Positions 27,045 through 37,782 of a stretch of DNA of 64,000 nt are shown piece by piece. Within the stretch, counting starts at the first letter, position 1. Each line of letters begins with the position of its first letter. The DNA is from Oceanidesulfovibrio marinus (GTDB taxonomy: Bacteria; Desulfobacterota; Desulfovibrionia; Desulfovibrionales; Desulfovibrionaceae). The position numbers and the translations under genes are program-made. The stretch lies in assembly GCF_013085545.1 (NCBI RefSeq), contig NZ_CP039543.1, forward strand, positions 3,317,322 through 3,381,321, in the 5' to 3' direction. A model generated the notes under the pieces. The model was not told the origin of the DNA and searched no databases. It saw only the letters and a program-made list of their open reading frames with translations.

Positions 27045-27866
27045 ATGATTTCCGATGGGGAAACGGGGAACGCGCGCGGGCAATCCGTGGAGTTTGTTCT
27101 TGGAGGCGATCTTGATGCGCTGCTGCATCACCGCTACCGGGAGCAGTGCGTGGACGGCGTGCTCCGCTACCCGCTGGGCCGGCGCACCTCGGTGAAGGAT
27201 GCGCTGGAGGCGGTGGGCCCGCCGCATACAGAGGTGGAGTCGCTTATCGTGGACGGGCGGCCAGTGGATTTCGGCCATCGGCTCCAGGAGGGGCAGCGCG
27301 TGGAAGTGCTGGCCCCGGAGCCGCCGGTGGACTTCCATACGCCGACGCAGCTCAAGCCATGGGCGCCGGGCCGGCCGGCATTCCTGGCGGACGTGAACGT
27401 GGGCGGGCTGGCCACGCAGCTCCGTGTGCTTGGGTTCGATACTCTGTACGACAACACCCTGGACGACGAAGACGCCGCTGCGATGGCCGAGGCGGAGCGG
27501 CGCATCGTGCTCACGCGGGACCGCGCGCTGCTCAAGCGCAGCAACGTGGTCTGGGGCAGGTTGCTGCGAGCGCAGGAGCCGGAAGAGCAGCTTGCCGAGG
27601 TGCTGACCCTCTACGGGCTGCGGCCGCCCTTCGCCACCTTCACGCGCTGCGTGCGCTGCAACGATCTCCTGGTGGACGTGGCCAAGGCGGATGTGCTGCA
27701 CCTTTTGGAGCCGAAGACCAAGAAGTACTATGACGCGTTCAAGATGTGCCCCTCATGCGGCCGGGTGTACTGGGCCGGATCGCATCACGAGCGACTGCAG
27801 GAGCGTGTGGAATGGCTCTCCAGGCGGCTTGAGGAAGGGGAAAAAAAGAATTTTGCAAATTCGTGA
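27045..27866 (+). CDS. Mut7-C family protein (ubiquitin-like + PIN-like RNase domain)
   Basis: About 273 residues. The first 90 form a ubiquitin-like Mut7-C domain (VEFVLGGDLDALLHHRYREQC through LIVDGRPVDFGHRLQEGQRVEVL by position). The rest is the Mut7-C PIN-like nuclease domain: FLADVNVGGLATQLRVLGFDT, RIVLTRDRALLKRSN with the acidic and basic residues typical of the family, then a zinc ribbon CVRCND and CPSCGRVYW. It is predicted to be a cytoplasmic ribonuclease, with no demonstrated substrate. ATG at 27045 is the first good start after the divergent protease gene. Confidence 0.85.
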   Translation: MISDGETGNARGQSVEFVLGGDLDALLHHRYREQCVDGVLRYPLGRRTSVKDALEAVGPPHTEVESLIVDGRPVDFGHRLQEGQRVEVLAPEPPVDFHTPTQLKPWAPGRPAFLADVNVGGLATQLRVLGFDTLYDNTLDDEDAAAMAEAERRIVLTRDRALLKRSNVVWGRLLRAQEPEEQLAEVLTLYGLRPPFATFTRCVRCNDLLVDVAKADVLHLLEPKTKKYYDAFKMCPSCGRVYWAGSHHERLQERVEWLSRRLEEGEKKNFANS

Positions 27867-27940
27867 AAATGACATTATGGTAACCCCAGCTACCGGATGT
27901 CCTTTTTTACACGCCAACCCTTACTTCGAGATCATATGTC

Positions 27941-29476
<1,536 letters not shown>

Positions 29477-29573
29477 GGCGAACGATTCGCCCGGGGTCTG
29501 GGGGGCGGCGCTAAATAGCGCAGAAAATGTAGGAGAAACGCGGAGATAATAGATCTTCCGGGCTCATTGTTAA

Positions 29574-30617
<1,044 letters not shown>

Positions 30618-30662
30618 AAACCGCGGACCCTACCGCAGACCCAGGATTTAAGGAGAGACCAC

Positions 30663-31019
30663 ATGTTCAGCATGGTTAGGGCCGTGGTTCGGCCGGAAAA
30701 GGACAACGACGTATTGGCAGCCCTTATGGATGCGGGATTTCCCGCAGTGACCAAGTTTTCGGTTGCCGGCCGCGGCAAGCAGCGCGGCATCAAGATCGGC
30801 GAGATCACCTATGACGAGATTCCCAAGACGCTGCTCATGTGCGTCATCTCGGAATCCGACAAGGACTTCGTGGTGAAGACCATCATGGAAGCCGCGCGCA
30901 CCGGCGAAAAGGGCGCGTTCGGCGACGGCAAGATCTTCATCACCCCGGTCGAGGAAGTCTACACAATCTCGTCCGGCATCAAGGAGACCGCTCCCGGAGA
31001 GGTCGAGGAGGTTTCCTAG
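30663..31019 (+). CDS. nifI1: PII-type nitrogenase regulator NifI1
   Basis: 118 residues, PII family. FSMVRAVVRPEKDNDVLAAL is the first beta-alpha unit, the T-loop region (VAGRGKQRGIKIGEITYDEIPK) replaces the usual GlnB T-loop and lacks its uridylylated tyrosine context, and GKIFITPVEEVYTISSGIK is the C-terminal strand. NifI1 works with NifI2 in archaea and anaerobic bacteria to switch off nitrogenase after ammonium addition by binding NifDK, relieved by 2-oxoglutarate. Its position between nifH and nifD is diagnostic. AAGGAGAG precedes the ATG, 45 bases after nifH. Confidence 0.95.
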   Translation: MFSMVRAVVRPEKDNDVLAALMDAGFPAVTKFSVAGRGKQRGIKIGEITYDEIPKTLLMCVISESDKDFVVKTIMEAARTGEKGAFGDGKIFITPVEEVYTISSGIKETAPGEVEEVS

Positions 31020-31021
31020 CA

Positions 31022-31396
31022 ATGAAGGAGATCATGGCAGTCATCCGCATGAACATGGTGAACCAGACCAAGAAGGCCCTCTCGGACAACGGCGTGGATG
31101 CATTCTTCGCCCGCGAGGCCACGGGCCGGGGCAAGGGACTGGTCAGCCGCGACATCCTCGAAGGCGCGGAAAAGGGTCACGAGGAAGCGGTCGCCCTGCT
31201 GGGCGACAAGGGCCGGCTCTACCCCAAGCGGGTGCTCACCGTCGTCGTTCCGGACGAGCAGGTGGACACCGTGGTCAAGACCATCATGAAGGTGAACATC
31301 ACGGGCAAACCAGGCGACGGCAAGATTTTTGTCATGCCTGTGCTGGACTCCGTACGCGTCCGCACCGGTGAGTCCGGCGATGCCTCCATCGCCTAG
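31022..31396 (+). CDS. nifI2: PII-type nitrogenase regulator NifI2
   Basis: 124 residues, PII family. KEIMAVIRMNMVNQTKKALSDNG and FAREATGRGKGLV lead to a long T-loop region (VSRDILEGAEKGHEEAVALLGDKGRLYPKR by position, about 40-70), longer than in NifI1 as is usual for NifI2. The end GKIFVMPVLDSVRVRTGE is the conserved C-terminal strand. It forms a complex with NifI1. The ATG is 2 bases after the nifI1 stop, and its Shine-Dalgarno (GGAGG) lies inside the nifI1 coding sequence, so the pair is translationally coupled. Confidence 0.95.
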   Translation: MKEIMAVIRMNMVNQTKKALSDNGVDAFFAREATGRGKGLVSRDILEGAEKGHEEAVALLGDKGRLYPKRVLTVVVPDEQVDTVVKTIMKVNITGKPGDGKIFVMPVLDSVRVRTGESGDASIA

Positions 31397-31431
31397 CGAG
31401 CACTGAAGACGAAGGAAAGAAAGGTCACACC

Positions 31432-33096
31432 ATGGCTACGAAAGACAAGCTGGTGAACTTCACCAACAGGGATTTGAACGACCTGAAGGAGGAACTGCTC
31501 AAGAAGTATCCTCCGAAGGTCGCCAGAAAGCGGGCCAAGCAGTTTATGGTCAACGAGGCCACAGACGGCAACCCGCCAGAGATACAGGCCAACGTCCGGA
31601 CCATCCCGGGCATCATCACCATGCGCGGCTGCACCTACGCCGGCTGCAAGGGCGTTATTCTGGGCCCCACCCGCGACATCGTGAACATCACCCACGGGCC
31701 TATCGGCTGCGGTTTCTACTCCTGGCTTACCCGCCGCAACCAAACCAAGCCCGAGTCCAACGACGATTGGAACTTCATGCCGTACGCCTTCTCCACGGAC
31801 ATGAGCGAGCATGACATCGTGTTCGGCGGCGAGAAGAAGCTCAAGCAGGCCATCCGCGAGGCGTATGAGATCTTCAAGCCCAAGGCTATCGCGATCTTCG
31901 CCACCTGCCCCGTGGGCCTGATCGGCGACGACATCCACGCTGCGGCTCGCGAGGTCAAGCAGGATCTGAATGACAAGGGCGTCGACATCAACATCTTCGG
32001 CTTTTCCTGCGAAGGGTACAAGGGTGTCTCCCAGTCCGCCGGCCACCACATCGCCAACAACCAGATCTTCAGCCACGTTGTGGGTCTGGACGATGACGCC
32101 AAGCCGGCCAAGTACAGCATCAACATGCTGGGCGAGTACAACATCGGCGGCGACGCATTCGTTATCGAAGAGCTGCTCAACCGCTGCGGCATCGAGATCA
32201 ACTCCACGTTCTCGGGCAACTCCACCTACGACCAGTTCGCCCGGGCGCATACCGCCGACCTCAACTGCATCATGTGCCACCGGTCCATCAACTACGTGGC
32301 CGAGATGATGGAGACCAAGTTCGGCATTCCGTGGATCAAGGTGAACTTCCTGGGCGTGGACTCCACGGCCAAGAGCATGCGCAAGATCGCCCAGTACTTC
32401 GGCGACAAGGAGCTCATCGAGAAGGTCGAGGAAGTCATTGCCGAGGAAATGCCCGCGGTCGAGATGGCCCTGGCCGACATCAAGCCCCGCACCGAAGGCA
32501 AGACGGCCATGCTGTTCGTGGGCGGCTCCCGCGCGCACCACTACCAGGATCTGTTCAAGGAAATGGGCATGCGCACCCTGGCCGCTGGTTACGAGTTCGC
32601 ACACCGTGACGACTACGAAGGCCGCCGCGTGCTTGGCGACATCAAGGTCGACGCCGACTCCCGGAACATCGAGGAGCTCGAGGTGGAAGCCTGTCCCACG
32701 CGCTTCAAGCCGCGCAAGACCGAGGAAGAGAAGGCCCAGCTTGAGGCCGAGGGCTTCGAGTTCAAGGGATACGACGGCATCATGTCCGACATGTCCACGG
32801 ACTCCCTCGTCATCGACGACCTCAACCAGTACGAGGCCGACGAGCTGGTCAAGCGGTTCCGCCCGGACGTCTTCTGCGCCGGCATCAAGGAAAAGTTCGG
32901 CATCCAGAAGATGGGCATTCCCATGAAGCAGCTGCACTCCTACGACTCCGGCGGCCCTTATGCCGGATTCAAGGGCGCGGTGAACTTCTACAAGGAAATC
33001 GACCGACTGGTGAACAGCCGTGTCTGGAGCTTCATGAAGGCTCCCTGGGAAAAGAACCCCGAGCTCTCCGCCACGTTCGTGTGGGAGAACAACTAA
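31432..33096 (+). CDS. nifD: Nitrogenase MoFe protein alpha chain NifD
   Basis: 554 residues, longer than the roughly 490 of Azotobacter because of an insertion of about 50 residues around 395-450, typical of the clostridial/Desulfovibrio-type enzyme. P-cluster cysteines are in MRGCTYAG, HGPIGCGFYSW and FATCPVGLIGDD. FeMo-cofactor ligands are the cysteine in CIMCHRSINY and the histidine in MKQLHSYDSGGPY. The catalytic-pocket CEGYKGVSQSAGHHI carries the Gln and His equivalent to Q191 and H195, so a Mo-type enzyme is expected. No AnfG/VnfG gene accompanies it. A good AAGGAAAGAAAGG precedes the ATG. Confidence 0.98.
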   Translation: MATKDKLVNFTNRDLNDLKEELLKKYPPKVARKRAKQFMVNEATDGNPPEIQANVRTIPGIITMRGCTYAGCKGVILGPTRDIVNITHGPIGCGFYSWLTRRNQTKPESNDDWNFMPYAFSTDMSEHDIVFGGEKKLKQAIREAYEIFKPKAIAIFATCPVGLIGDDIHAAAREVKQDLNDKGVDINIFGFSCEGYKGVSQSAGHHIANNQIFSHVVGLDDDAKPAKYSINMLGEYNIGGDAFVIEELLNRCGIEINSTFSGNSTYDQFARAHTADLNCIMCHRSINYVAEMMETKFGIPWIKVNFLGVDSTAKSMRKIAQYFGDKELIEKVEEVIAEEMPAVEMALADIKPRTEGKTAMLFVGGSRAHHYQDLFKEMGMRTLAAGYEFAHRDDYEGRRVLGDIKVDADSRNIEELEVEACPTRFKPRKTEEEKAQLEAEGFEFKGYDGIMSDMSTDSLVIDDLNQYEADELVKRFRPDVFCAGIKEKFGIQKMGIPMKQLHSYDSGGPYAGFKGAVNFYKEIDRLVNSRVWSFMKAPWEKNPELSATFVWENN

Positions 33097-33115
33097 GCCA
33101 AGAAGGACGAAGCAT

Positions 33116-34498
33116 ATGGATAAGCTTCTACGCCATACACCAACCGAGGTTGCAGAGCGCAAGGCGCTCTCCATCAACCCGGCCAAGACGTGCCAGCCCA
33201 TCGGCGCCATGTACGCGGCGCTCGGCATCCACGGCTGCCTGCCGCACTCGCACGGTTCCCAGGGTTGCTGCGCCTACCACCGGTCCATGCTCACCAGGCA
33301 CTACAAGGAGCCTGTTTCGGCGGCCACCAGCTCGTTTACCGAGGGTTCCTCGGTCTTCGGCGGCCAGTCCAACCTGCTCCAGGCCATCAACAATATATTC
33401 ACGGTCTATGAGCCCGATGTCATCGCCGTGCACACCACGTGCCTCTCCGAGACCATCGGCGACGATGTGCCCCAGATCGTGGACAAGGCCAAGAAGGACG
33501 GCAAGGTTCCGGACAACAAGTACGTAGTCTCCGCCTCCACGCCGTCGTACGTCGGCTCCCACGTCACGGGCTTCGCCAACATGGTCCGCGGCATGATCAA
33601 GGACTTCGCCGAGCCTACGGGCAAGAAGAACGGCAAGGTCAACATCATCCCCGGCTTCGTGGAGCCCTCCGACATGGAAGAGGTCAAGCGCCTGGCCGAG
33701 CTGATGAAGGTGAAGACCATTGTCATGCCCGACACCTCCGGCGTGCTCAACGGCCCGCTGACCGGCGAGTTCCACATGTTCCCCGAAGGCGGCGTGACCG
33801 TGGATGAGCTGAAGGACAGCGCCAACAGCCGCGGCACCCTGGCTCTGGGCGAATGGGCCTCTGCCGAAGGCGCCCGGTACCTGGACACCGAGTACAAGGT
33901 TCCCTGCACCGTGCTGCCGCTGCCCATCGGCCTGAACAACACGGACCGGTTCGTGGACACCCTGCGGCGCCTTGGCGGCGTGAGCGTGCCCGAGACCATC
34001 CTGCACGAACGCGGCCAGCTCGTGGACCTCATCTCCGACTACCACCAGTACTTCTACGGCAAGAAGGTGGCTCTGGTCGGTGATCCAGACCAGCTCATCG
34101 CGCTCACCGAGTTCCTGGTCTCCATCGACATGCAGCCCGTGCACATTGTCACCGGTACGCAGGGCAAGACGTTCTACAAGCGCATCGAAGAGATTACCAA
34201 GGATGCGCCGTTCGAGCCGAACGTCAAGGAGCACGGCGACATGTTCCTGCTCCACCAGTGGATCAAGAACGAGCCTGTCGATCTGATCATTGGCAACACC
34301 TACTGCAAGTACATGGCCCGGGACGAGGATATTCCGCATATCCGCCACGGGTTCCCCATCATAGACCGTGTGGGACACCAGTACTTCCCCACCGTAGGTT
34401 ATCGCGGAGCCATCAGGCTCCTGGAAAAGATAGTTGACGCGCTCCTCTCCCGCTTGGATCGCGACAACCCTGTGGAGAGCTTCGAGCTGGTTTACTAG
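33116..34498 (+). CDS. nifK: Nitrogenase MoFe protein beta chain NifK
   Basis: 460 residues, shorter than the Azotobacter beta chain (about 523) because it lacks the N-terminal arm, as in clostridial-type NifK. The P-cluster cysteines are in KTCQPIGAM, HGSQGCCAYHRS (where the second cysteine is unusual) and HTTCLSETIGDD; the serine equivalent to S188 is in STPSYVGSHVTG. It forms the alpha2-beta2 MoFe protein with NifD, 19 bases upstream. AAGAAGGACG precedes the ATG. A terminator-like hairpin follows the gene, before the NifB-like gene. Confidence 0.98.
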   Translation: MDKLLRHTPTEVAERKALSINPAKTCQPIGAMYAALGIHGCLPHSHGSQGCCAYHRSMLTRHYKEPVSAATSSFTEGSSVFGGQSNLLQAINNIFTVYEPDVIAVHTTCLSETIGDDVPQIVDKAKKDGKVPDNKYVVSASTPSYVGSHVTGFANMVRGMIKDFAEPTGKKNGKVNIIPGFVEPSDMEEVKRLAELMKVKTIVMPDTSGVLNGPLTGEFHMFPEGGVTVDELKDSANSRGTLALGEWASAEGARYLDTEYKVPCTVLPLPIGLNNTDRFVDTLRRLGGVSVPETILHERGQLVDLISDYHQYFYGKKVALVGDPDQLIALTEFLVSIDMQPVHIVTGTQGKTFYKRIEEITKDAPFEPNVKEHGDMFLLHQWIKNEPVDLIIGNTYCKYMARDEDIPHIRHGFPIIDRVGHQYFPTVGYRGAIRLLEKIVDALLSRLDRDNPVESFELVY

Positions 34499-34526
34499 CA
34501 CCGGACTCCCACACTCCCTTGGGCTC

Positions 34527-34575
34527 GGGCGCGTGGACCGGCGCAGTCGCCTCGTCGGTCCCGCGCCCCCTTTTT
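34527..34575 (+). terminator. Terminator/attenuator between nifK and the nifB-like gene
   Basis: GGGCGCG-T-GGACCG (34527-34540) pairs with CGGTCC-CGCGCCC (34556-34568), a 13-base-pair stem with one bulged T, followed by CCTTTTT. It has the form of an intrinsic terminator and would reduce transcription from the structural genes into the assembly genes. Confidence 0.65.
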
Positions 34576-34601
34576 CCCAAGGAAACAACTCTGGAGACAA
34601 C

Positions 34602-35801
34602 GTGACGCACATGCCGCCCCATACCACCCGGATCAAGCTCCCGGTCTCGGCGCTCTGCAATGTTCAGTGCCGCTTCTGCGACAGGAACATGGACTGCGCC
34701 TACACCGCACCCAATGGTGTGGCGTCCGAGACGCTGTCCGTCCAGGAGTCGGCCCGGTATCTGGCCGCGCTGCTGGAAAAGGCCGAGCCTCCGGTGGAAG
34801 TCTGTCTGTCCGGTTCCGGCGAGCCCCTGGCCCGGCCGGAGGAGACCATGGCCACGGCGCGCATGGTGCGGAAGGCGTATCCGGATGTGCGCATCAGCGT
34901 GGCGACCAACGGCCTGGCCCTGCCCGGCTACGCCCACGATCTGGCCGAGGCCGGCGTGGACTGCGTGCGGCTCTCCGTGGCCGATGTAGACCCCTCCAGG
35001 CTCGGCGGGCTCGTGGCCTTCATCCGCACGGGCAAGCGCTCCATGCGCGGCGACGACGCCATGCAGGTGCTCCTGTCCCAGCAGAAGAAGGGTGTGGCCG
35101 AAGCTAGGCACAACGGTCTGTACACGACGGTCGTGGTGCCGGTGGTTCCGGAGATCAACAAGGACCACATGGCCGAAATCGCGGCGACATTGAAGGACTG
35201 GGGCGTGGACGCCTTGGAGCTCGTACCGTTCGAACCGCGGGAGAAGTCCGGTCTGGGCAAGGCGCGCCCTGCAACAAAAGAAGACATGGAAGAAGCGCTT
35301 ATGGCGGCCCGTTCGGTCATGCCGAGCGCCATCATCGGCAGCCTCGGCGGCGACGTAGTCTCTCTGCTGGGCGAGGAAAACGCGGCCACTCTGCTGCGGG
35401 GCATCAAGCTGGCGTCCCAGGCGGAAGCGGTCACCGACCGGCCCATGCCCGATCTGGACCGGCCCTACGTGGCCGTGGCCACCTCGGACGGCGAGGCCGT
35501 GGACGTGCACCTCGGCCATGCCGAAACGCTTCTTATCTACAGCAACGACAACGGTCTCGTGACACTGCACGAGGCGCGGAAGACCCCGCCCAGGGGCGGC
35601 GGCGACAATCGCTGGAGCGCCCTGGCCGAGATTCTGTCCGACGTCAAAGTCCTGATCGCGGCCGGCGCCGGAGACAATCCGCGCACGATTCTCGCCGACA
35701 AGGGCATCGACGTGCGCGTGTATGAAGACGCCCCGCTTCAGGGGGCCGTGCTCTACGCCTTCGGCATCAAGCCCAAAGGCCGGGGCAAGGGAAAACAATA
35801 A
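34602..35801 (+). CDS. NifB-like radical SAM protein with C-terminal NifX-type domain, lacking K-cluster ligands
   Basis: About 399 residues. The radical SAM motif CNVQCRFC is at 19-26, with a further cysteine at 32 (NMDC). GSGEPLARPEE is the SAM-binding GE region. A C-terminal domain (YVAVATSDGEAVDVHLGHAETLLIY onward) is of the NifX/dinitrogenase cofactor-binding type. Compared with the canonical NifB in this cluster it lacks the N-terminal HPCF and the later CRRCRADAVG motif that hold the K clusters, so it should not make NifB-co by the standard route. The role is unknown. GTG 34602 was chosen because GGAG lies 5 bases before it; an ATG at 34611 is possible. Confidence 0.85.
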   Translation: MTHMPPHTTRIKLPVSALCNVQCRFCDRNMDCAYTAPNGVASETLSVQESARYLAALLEKAEPPVEVCLSGSGEPLARPEETMATARMVRKAYPDVRISVATNGLALPGYAHDLAEAGVDCVRLSVADVDPSRLGGLVAFIRTGKRSMRGDDAMQVLLSQQKKGVAEARHNGLYTTVVVPVVPEINKDHMAEIAATLKDWGVDALELVPFEPREKSGLGKARPATKEDMEEALMAARSVMPSAIIGSLGGDVVSLLGEENAATLLRGIKLASQAEAVTDRPMPDLDRPYVAVATSDGEAVDVHLGHAETLLIYSNDNGLVTLHEARKTPPRGGGDNRWSALAEILSDVKVLIAAGAGDNPRTILADKGIDVRVYEDAPLQGAVLYAFGIKPKGRGKGKQ

Positions 35802-35840
35802 CCACCATTCGCATCGAGATAGCGAAGGAGGAATACGACA

Positions 35841-36143
35841 ATGGCAAAGCCCACGTATCATATCCTGATGTGTCAATCGTTCCGCGCCAAGGGCGAGCCC
35901 AAGGGCGTCTGCCACAAGAAGACCGACGGTCTTGCCCAGTATCTCGAAGAAGAGATCCTGGACCGCGGCCTGGACGCCCTGCTCACCACCACCGGCTGCC
36001 TCAAGCAGTGCGAGTCCGGTCCTGTGCTGGTCATCCAGCCCAACAACACCTGGTACGGCAACGTGGAAAGCGAAGAGGCCGTGGACGCGATTCTGGACGC
36101 GTTGGAAGAGGGTGAGGTCGCCGAAGATTACGCACTCGATTAG
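35841..36143 (+). CDS. Thioredoxin-fold [2Fe-2S] ferredoxin
   Basis: 100 residues. Four cysteines at 11, 24, 53 and 57 follow the spacing of Clostridium pasteurianum 2FeFd (11, 24, 56, 60), in MCQSFRAKGEPKGVC and TTTGCLKQCESGP; the fold is thioredoxin-like. The clostridial protein interacts with the MoFe protein, and homologues recur in nif clusters of Desulfovibrio. It may carry electrons to an assembly enzyme such as NifB or the neighbouring NifB-like protein rather than to NifH. GGAGG lies 9 bases before the ATG, and the gene follows the NifB-like gene by 39 bases. Confidence 0.92.
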   Translation: MAKPTYHILMCQSFRAKGEPKGVCHKKTDGLAQYLEEEILDRGLDALLTTTGCLKQCESGPVLVIQPNNTWYGNVESEEAVDAILDALEEGEVAEDYALD

Positions 36144-36245
36144 TCGAGATTCGGCACAGTCTGGGGGCAACGGGCGCCGGCGCTGCGGGAGGCGCCGGCC
36201 GCATCGGAAAAGCGAAGCGATTGCATAAAACAGACCCAGTAAAGG

Positions 36246-36296
36246 GTCCAGGGAACTGAGTTTCCTGGCGGGGTCCCAAGGGGCAGCGCCCCTTGG
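36246..36296 (+). repeat. Two-hairpin dispersed repeat, copy A
   Basis: A first stem CCAGGGA / TTCCTGG (36248-36268, with a G-U) is followed by GCGGGGTC and a second stem CCAAGGGGC / GCCCCTTGG (36276-36296). The same layout occurs in reverse at 42827-42876. Copy A lies just before nifE and could act as an attenuator or RNA-stability element. Confidence 0.6.
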
Positions 36297-36342
36297 CTCA
36301 AAAGGTCAAAAAAGTTTCATCACGTAGCCCAAGGATGACGTC

Positions 36343-37782
36343 ATGACACAGCCAATTTTCGAAGACCGGAAAGATCAGATATATGTGAAGGGCGGGGCCG
36401 AGCCGTTTGAGATGGCCTGCAACCGCGACAGCCTGGCCGGAGCCGTAAGCCAGCGCGCCTGCGTGTTCTGCGGCTCCCGGGTCGTGCTCTACCCCATTGC
36501 CGACGCCCTGCACCTGGTGCACGGCCCCATCGGCTGCGCGGCCTACACCTGGGACATCCGCGGCGCCGTCTCTTCCGGGCCGGAGCTGCACCGCCTCTCC
36601 TTCTCCACGGACCTGCGCGAAAACGACGTGGTCTTCGGCGGCGAGCAGAAGCTCTACCGCGCCCTGTGCGAGCTCATCGATCGCCACAATCCCAGCGGTG
36701 CGTTCGTCTACTCCACCTGCATCGTGGGCATCATCGGCGACGACATGGAAGCGGTGTGCAAGCGCGTGTCCGAAGAAAAGGGCATCCCGGTCATTCCGGT
36801 GCAGTCCGAAGGCTTCAAGGGCAACAAGCGCGAGGGCTACGACGCCGCGTGCAAGGCCTTGATGCGCCTGGCCGGCACCGCGCCCACCGACGATATTTCG
36901 CCTCTGTCCATCAACCTGCTCGGCGACTTCAACCTGGCCGGCGAGATCTGGGTCATCCGCGACTACTTCAAGCGCATGGGCGTCGAGGTCGTGGCCAACG
37001 TCACGGGCGACGGCCGCGTGGCCGACATCCGCCGTTCCCACGGCGCGGCCCTCAACGTGGTCCAGTGCTCCGGCGCGACCCTGCCCTTCGCCCAGTTGAT
37101 GGAAGAGGAGTACGGCATCCCCTACATCCGCGTCTCCTACTTCGGCATCGAGGACATGTCCCAGGCGCTCTACGACGTGGCCAAGTTCTTTGCGGAAAAG
37201 GACCCCGAGGTCATGAACCGCGCCAAGGAGGTCGTGTCCGAGGAGATCAAGGCGATCATGCCGCGGATCAAGGAGCTGCGTAAGGATCTGGAAGGCAAGA
37301 AAGCCGCCGTCTACGTGGGCGGCGCGTTCAAGGCCTTCTCCCTGGTCAAGACGTTCCGGCACCTCGGCATGCAGACCGCCGTTGTAGGCTCCCAGACCGG
37401 CACCAAGGAAGACTACGCCGAGCTGGAGGCCATCACCGATCCCGGCACCATCATCGTGGATGACGCCAACCCCCTGGAGCTCCAGGCCTTCATCAAGGAG
37501 AAGGACGTGGACATCTTCGTGGGCGGCGTCAAGGAGCGGCCCATCGCGCACAAGCTGGGCGTGGGCTTCTGCGACCACAACCACGAGCGCAAGGAATGCC
37601 TGGAAGGTTTCATCGGCATGGTCAACTTCGCCGAGGAGGTCTACCGCACGGCGATGAGTCCGGTATGGCGTTTTGTGCCCCGTCGCGCGGCCCAGAACAA
37701 GGTCGCCCTTGAGTCCAAGAATATAGACTCCGCATGCAGCCTGGATGCGCCTGAAGGGTGCATGAGGGAGGGAGCGTTATGA
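36343..37782 (+). CDS. nifE: FeMo-cofactor scaffold NifE
   Basis: 479 residues, homologous to NifD. Cluster ligands: QRACVFCGSRVV, HGPIGCAAYTWD and YSTCIVGIIGDD. With NifN it forms the heterotetramer on which NifB-co is matured to FeMo-cofactor before transfer to NifDK. The C-terminus has an extra cysteine-containing tail (SACSLDAPEGCMREG). No strong Shine-Dalgarno precedes the ATG (only AAGGATGACGTC). The stop overlaps the nifN start by ATGA. The upstream 200 bases hold the hairpin repeat rather than a recognisable promoter. Confidence 0.96.
   Translation: MTQPIFEDRKDQIYVKGGAEPFEMACNRDSLAGAVSQRACVFCGSRVVLYPIADALHLVHGPIGCAAYTWDIRGAVSSGPELHRLSFSTDLRENDVVFGGEQKLYRALCELIDRHNPSGAFVYSTCIVGIIGDDMEAVCKRVSEEKGIPVIPVQSEGFKGNKREGYDAACKALMRLAGTAPTDDISPLSINLLGDFNLAGEIWVIRDYFKRMGVEVVANVTGDGRVADIRRSHGAALNVVQCSGATLPFAQLMEEEYGIPYIRVSYFGIEDMSQALYDVAKFFAEKDPEVMNRAKEVVSEEIKAIMPRIKELRKDLEGKKAAVYVGGAFKAFSLVKTFRHLGMQTAVVGSQTGTKEDYAELEAITDPGTIIVDDANPLELQAFIKEKDVDIFVGGVKERPIAHKLGVGFCDHNHERKECLEGFIGMVNFAEEVYRTAMSPVWRFVPRRAAQNKVALESKNIDSACSLDAPEGCMREGAL

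Noticed and set aside
31393-33228. 611-codon minus-strand frame
   Set aside because: Antisense to nifD, which is certain from its cofactor ligands.
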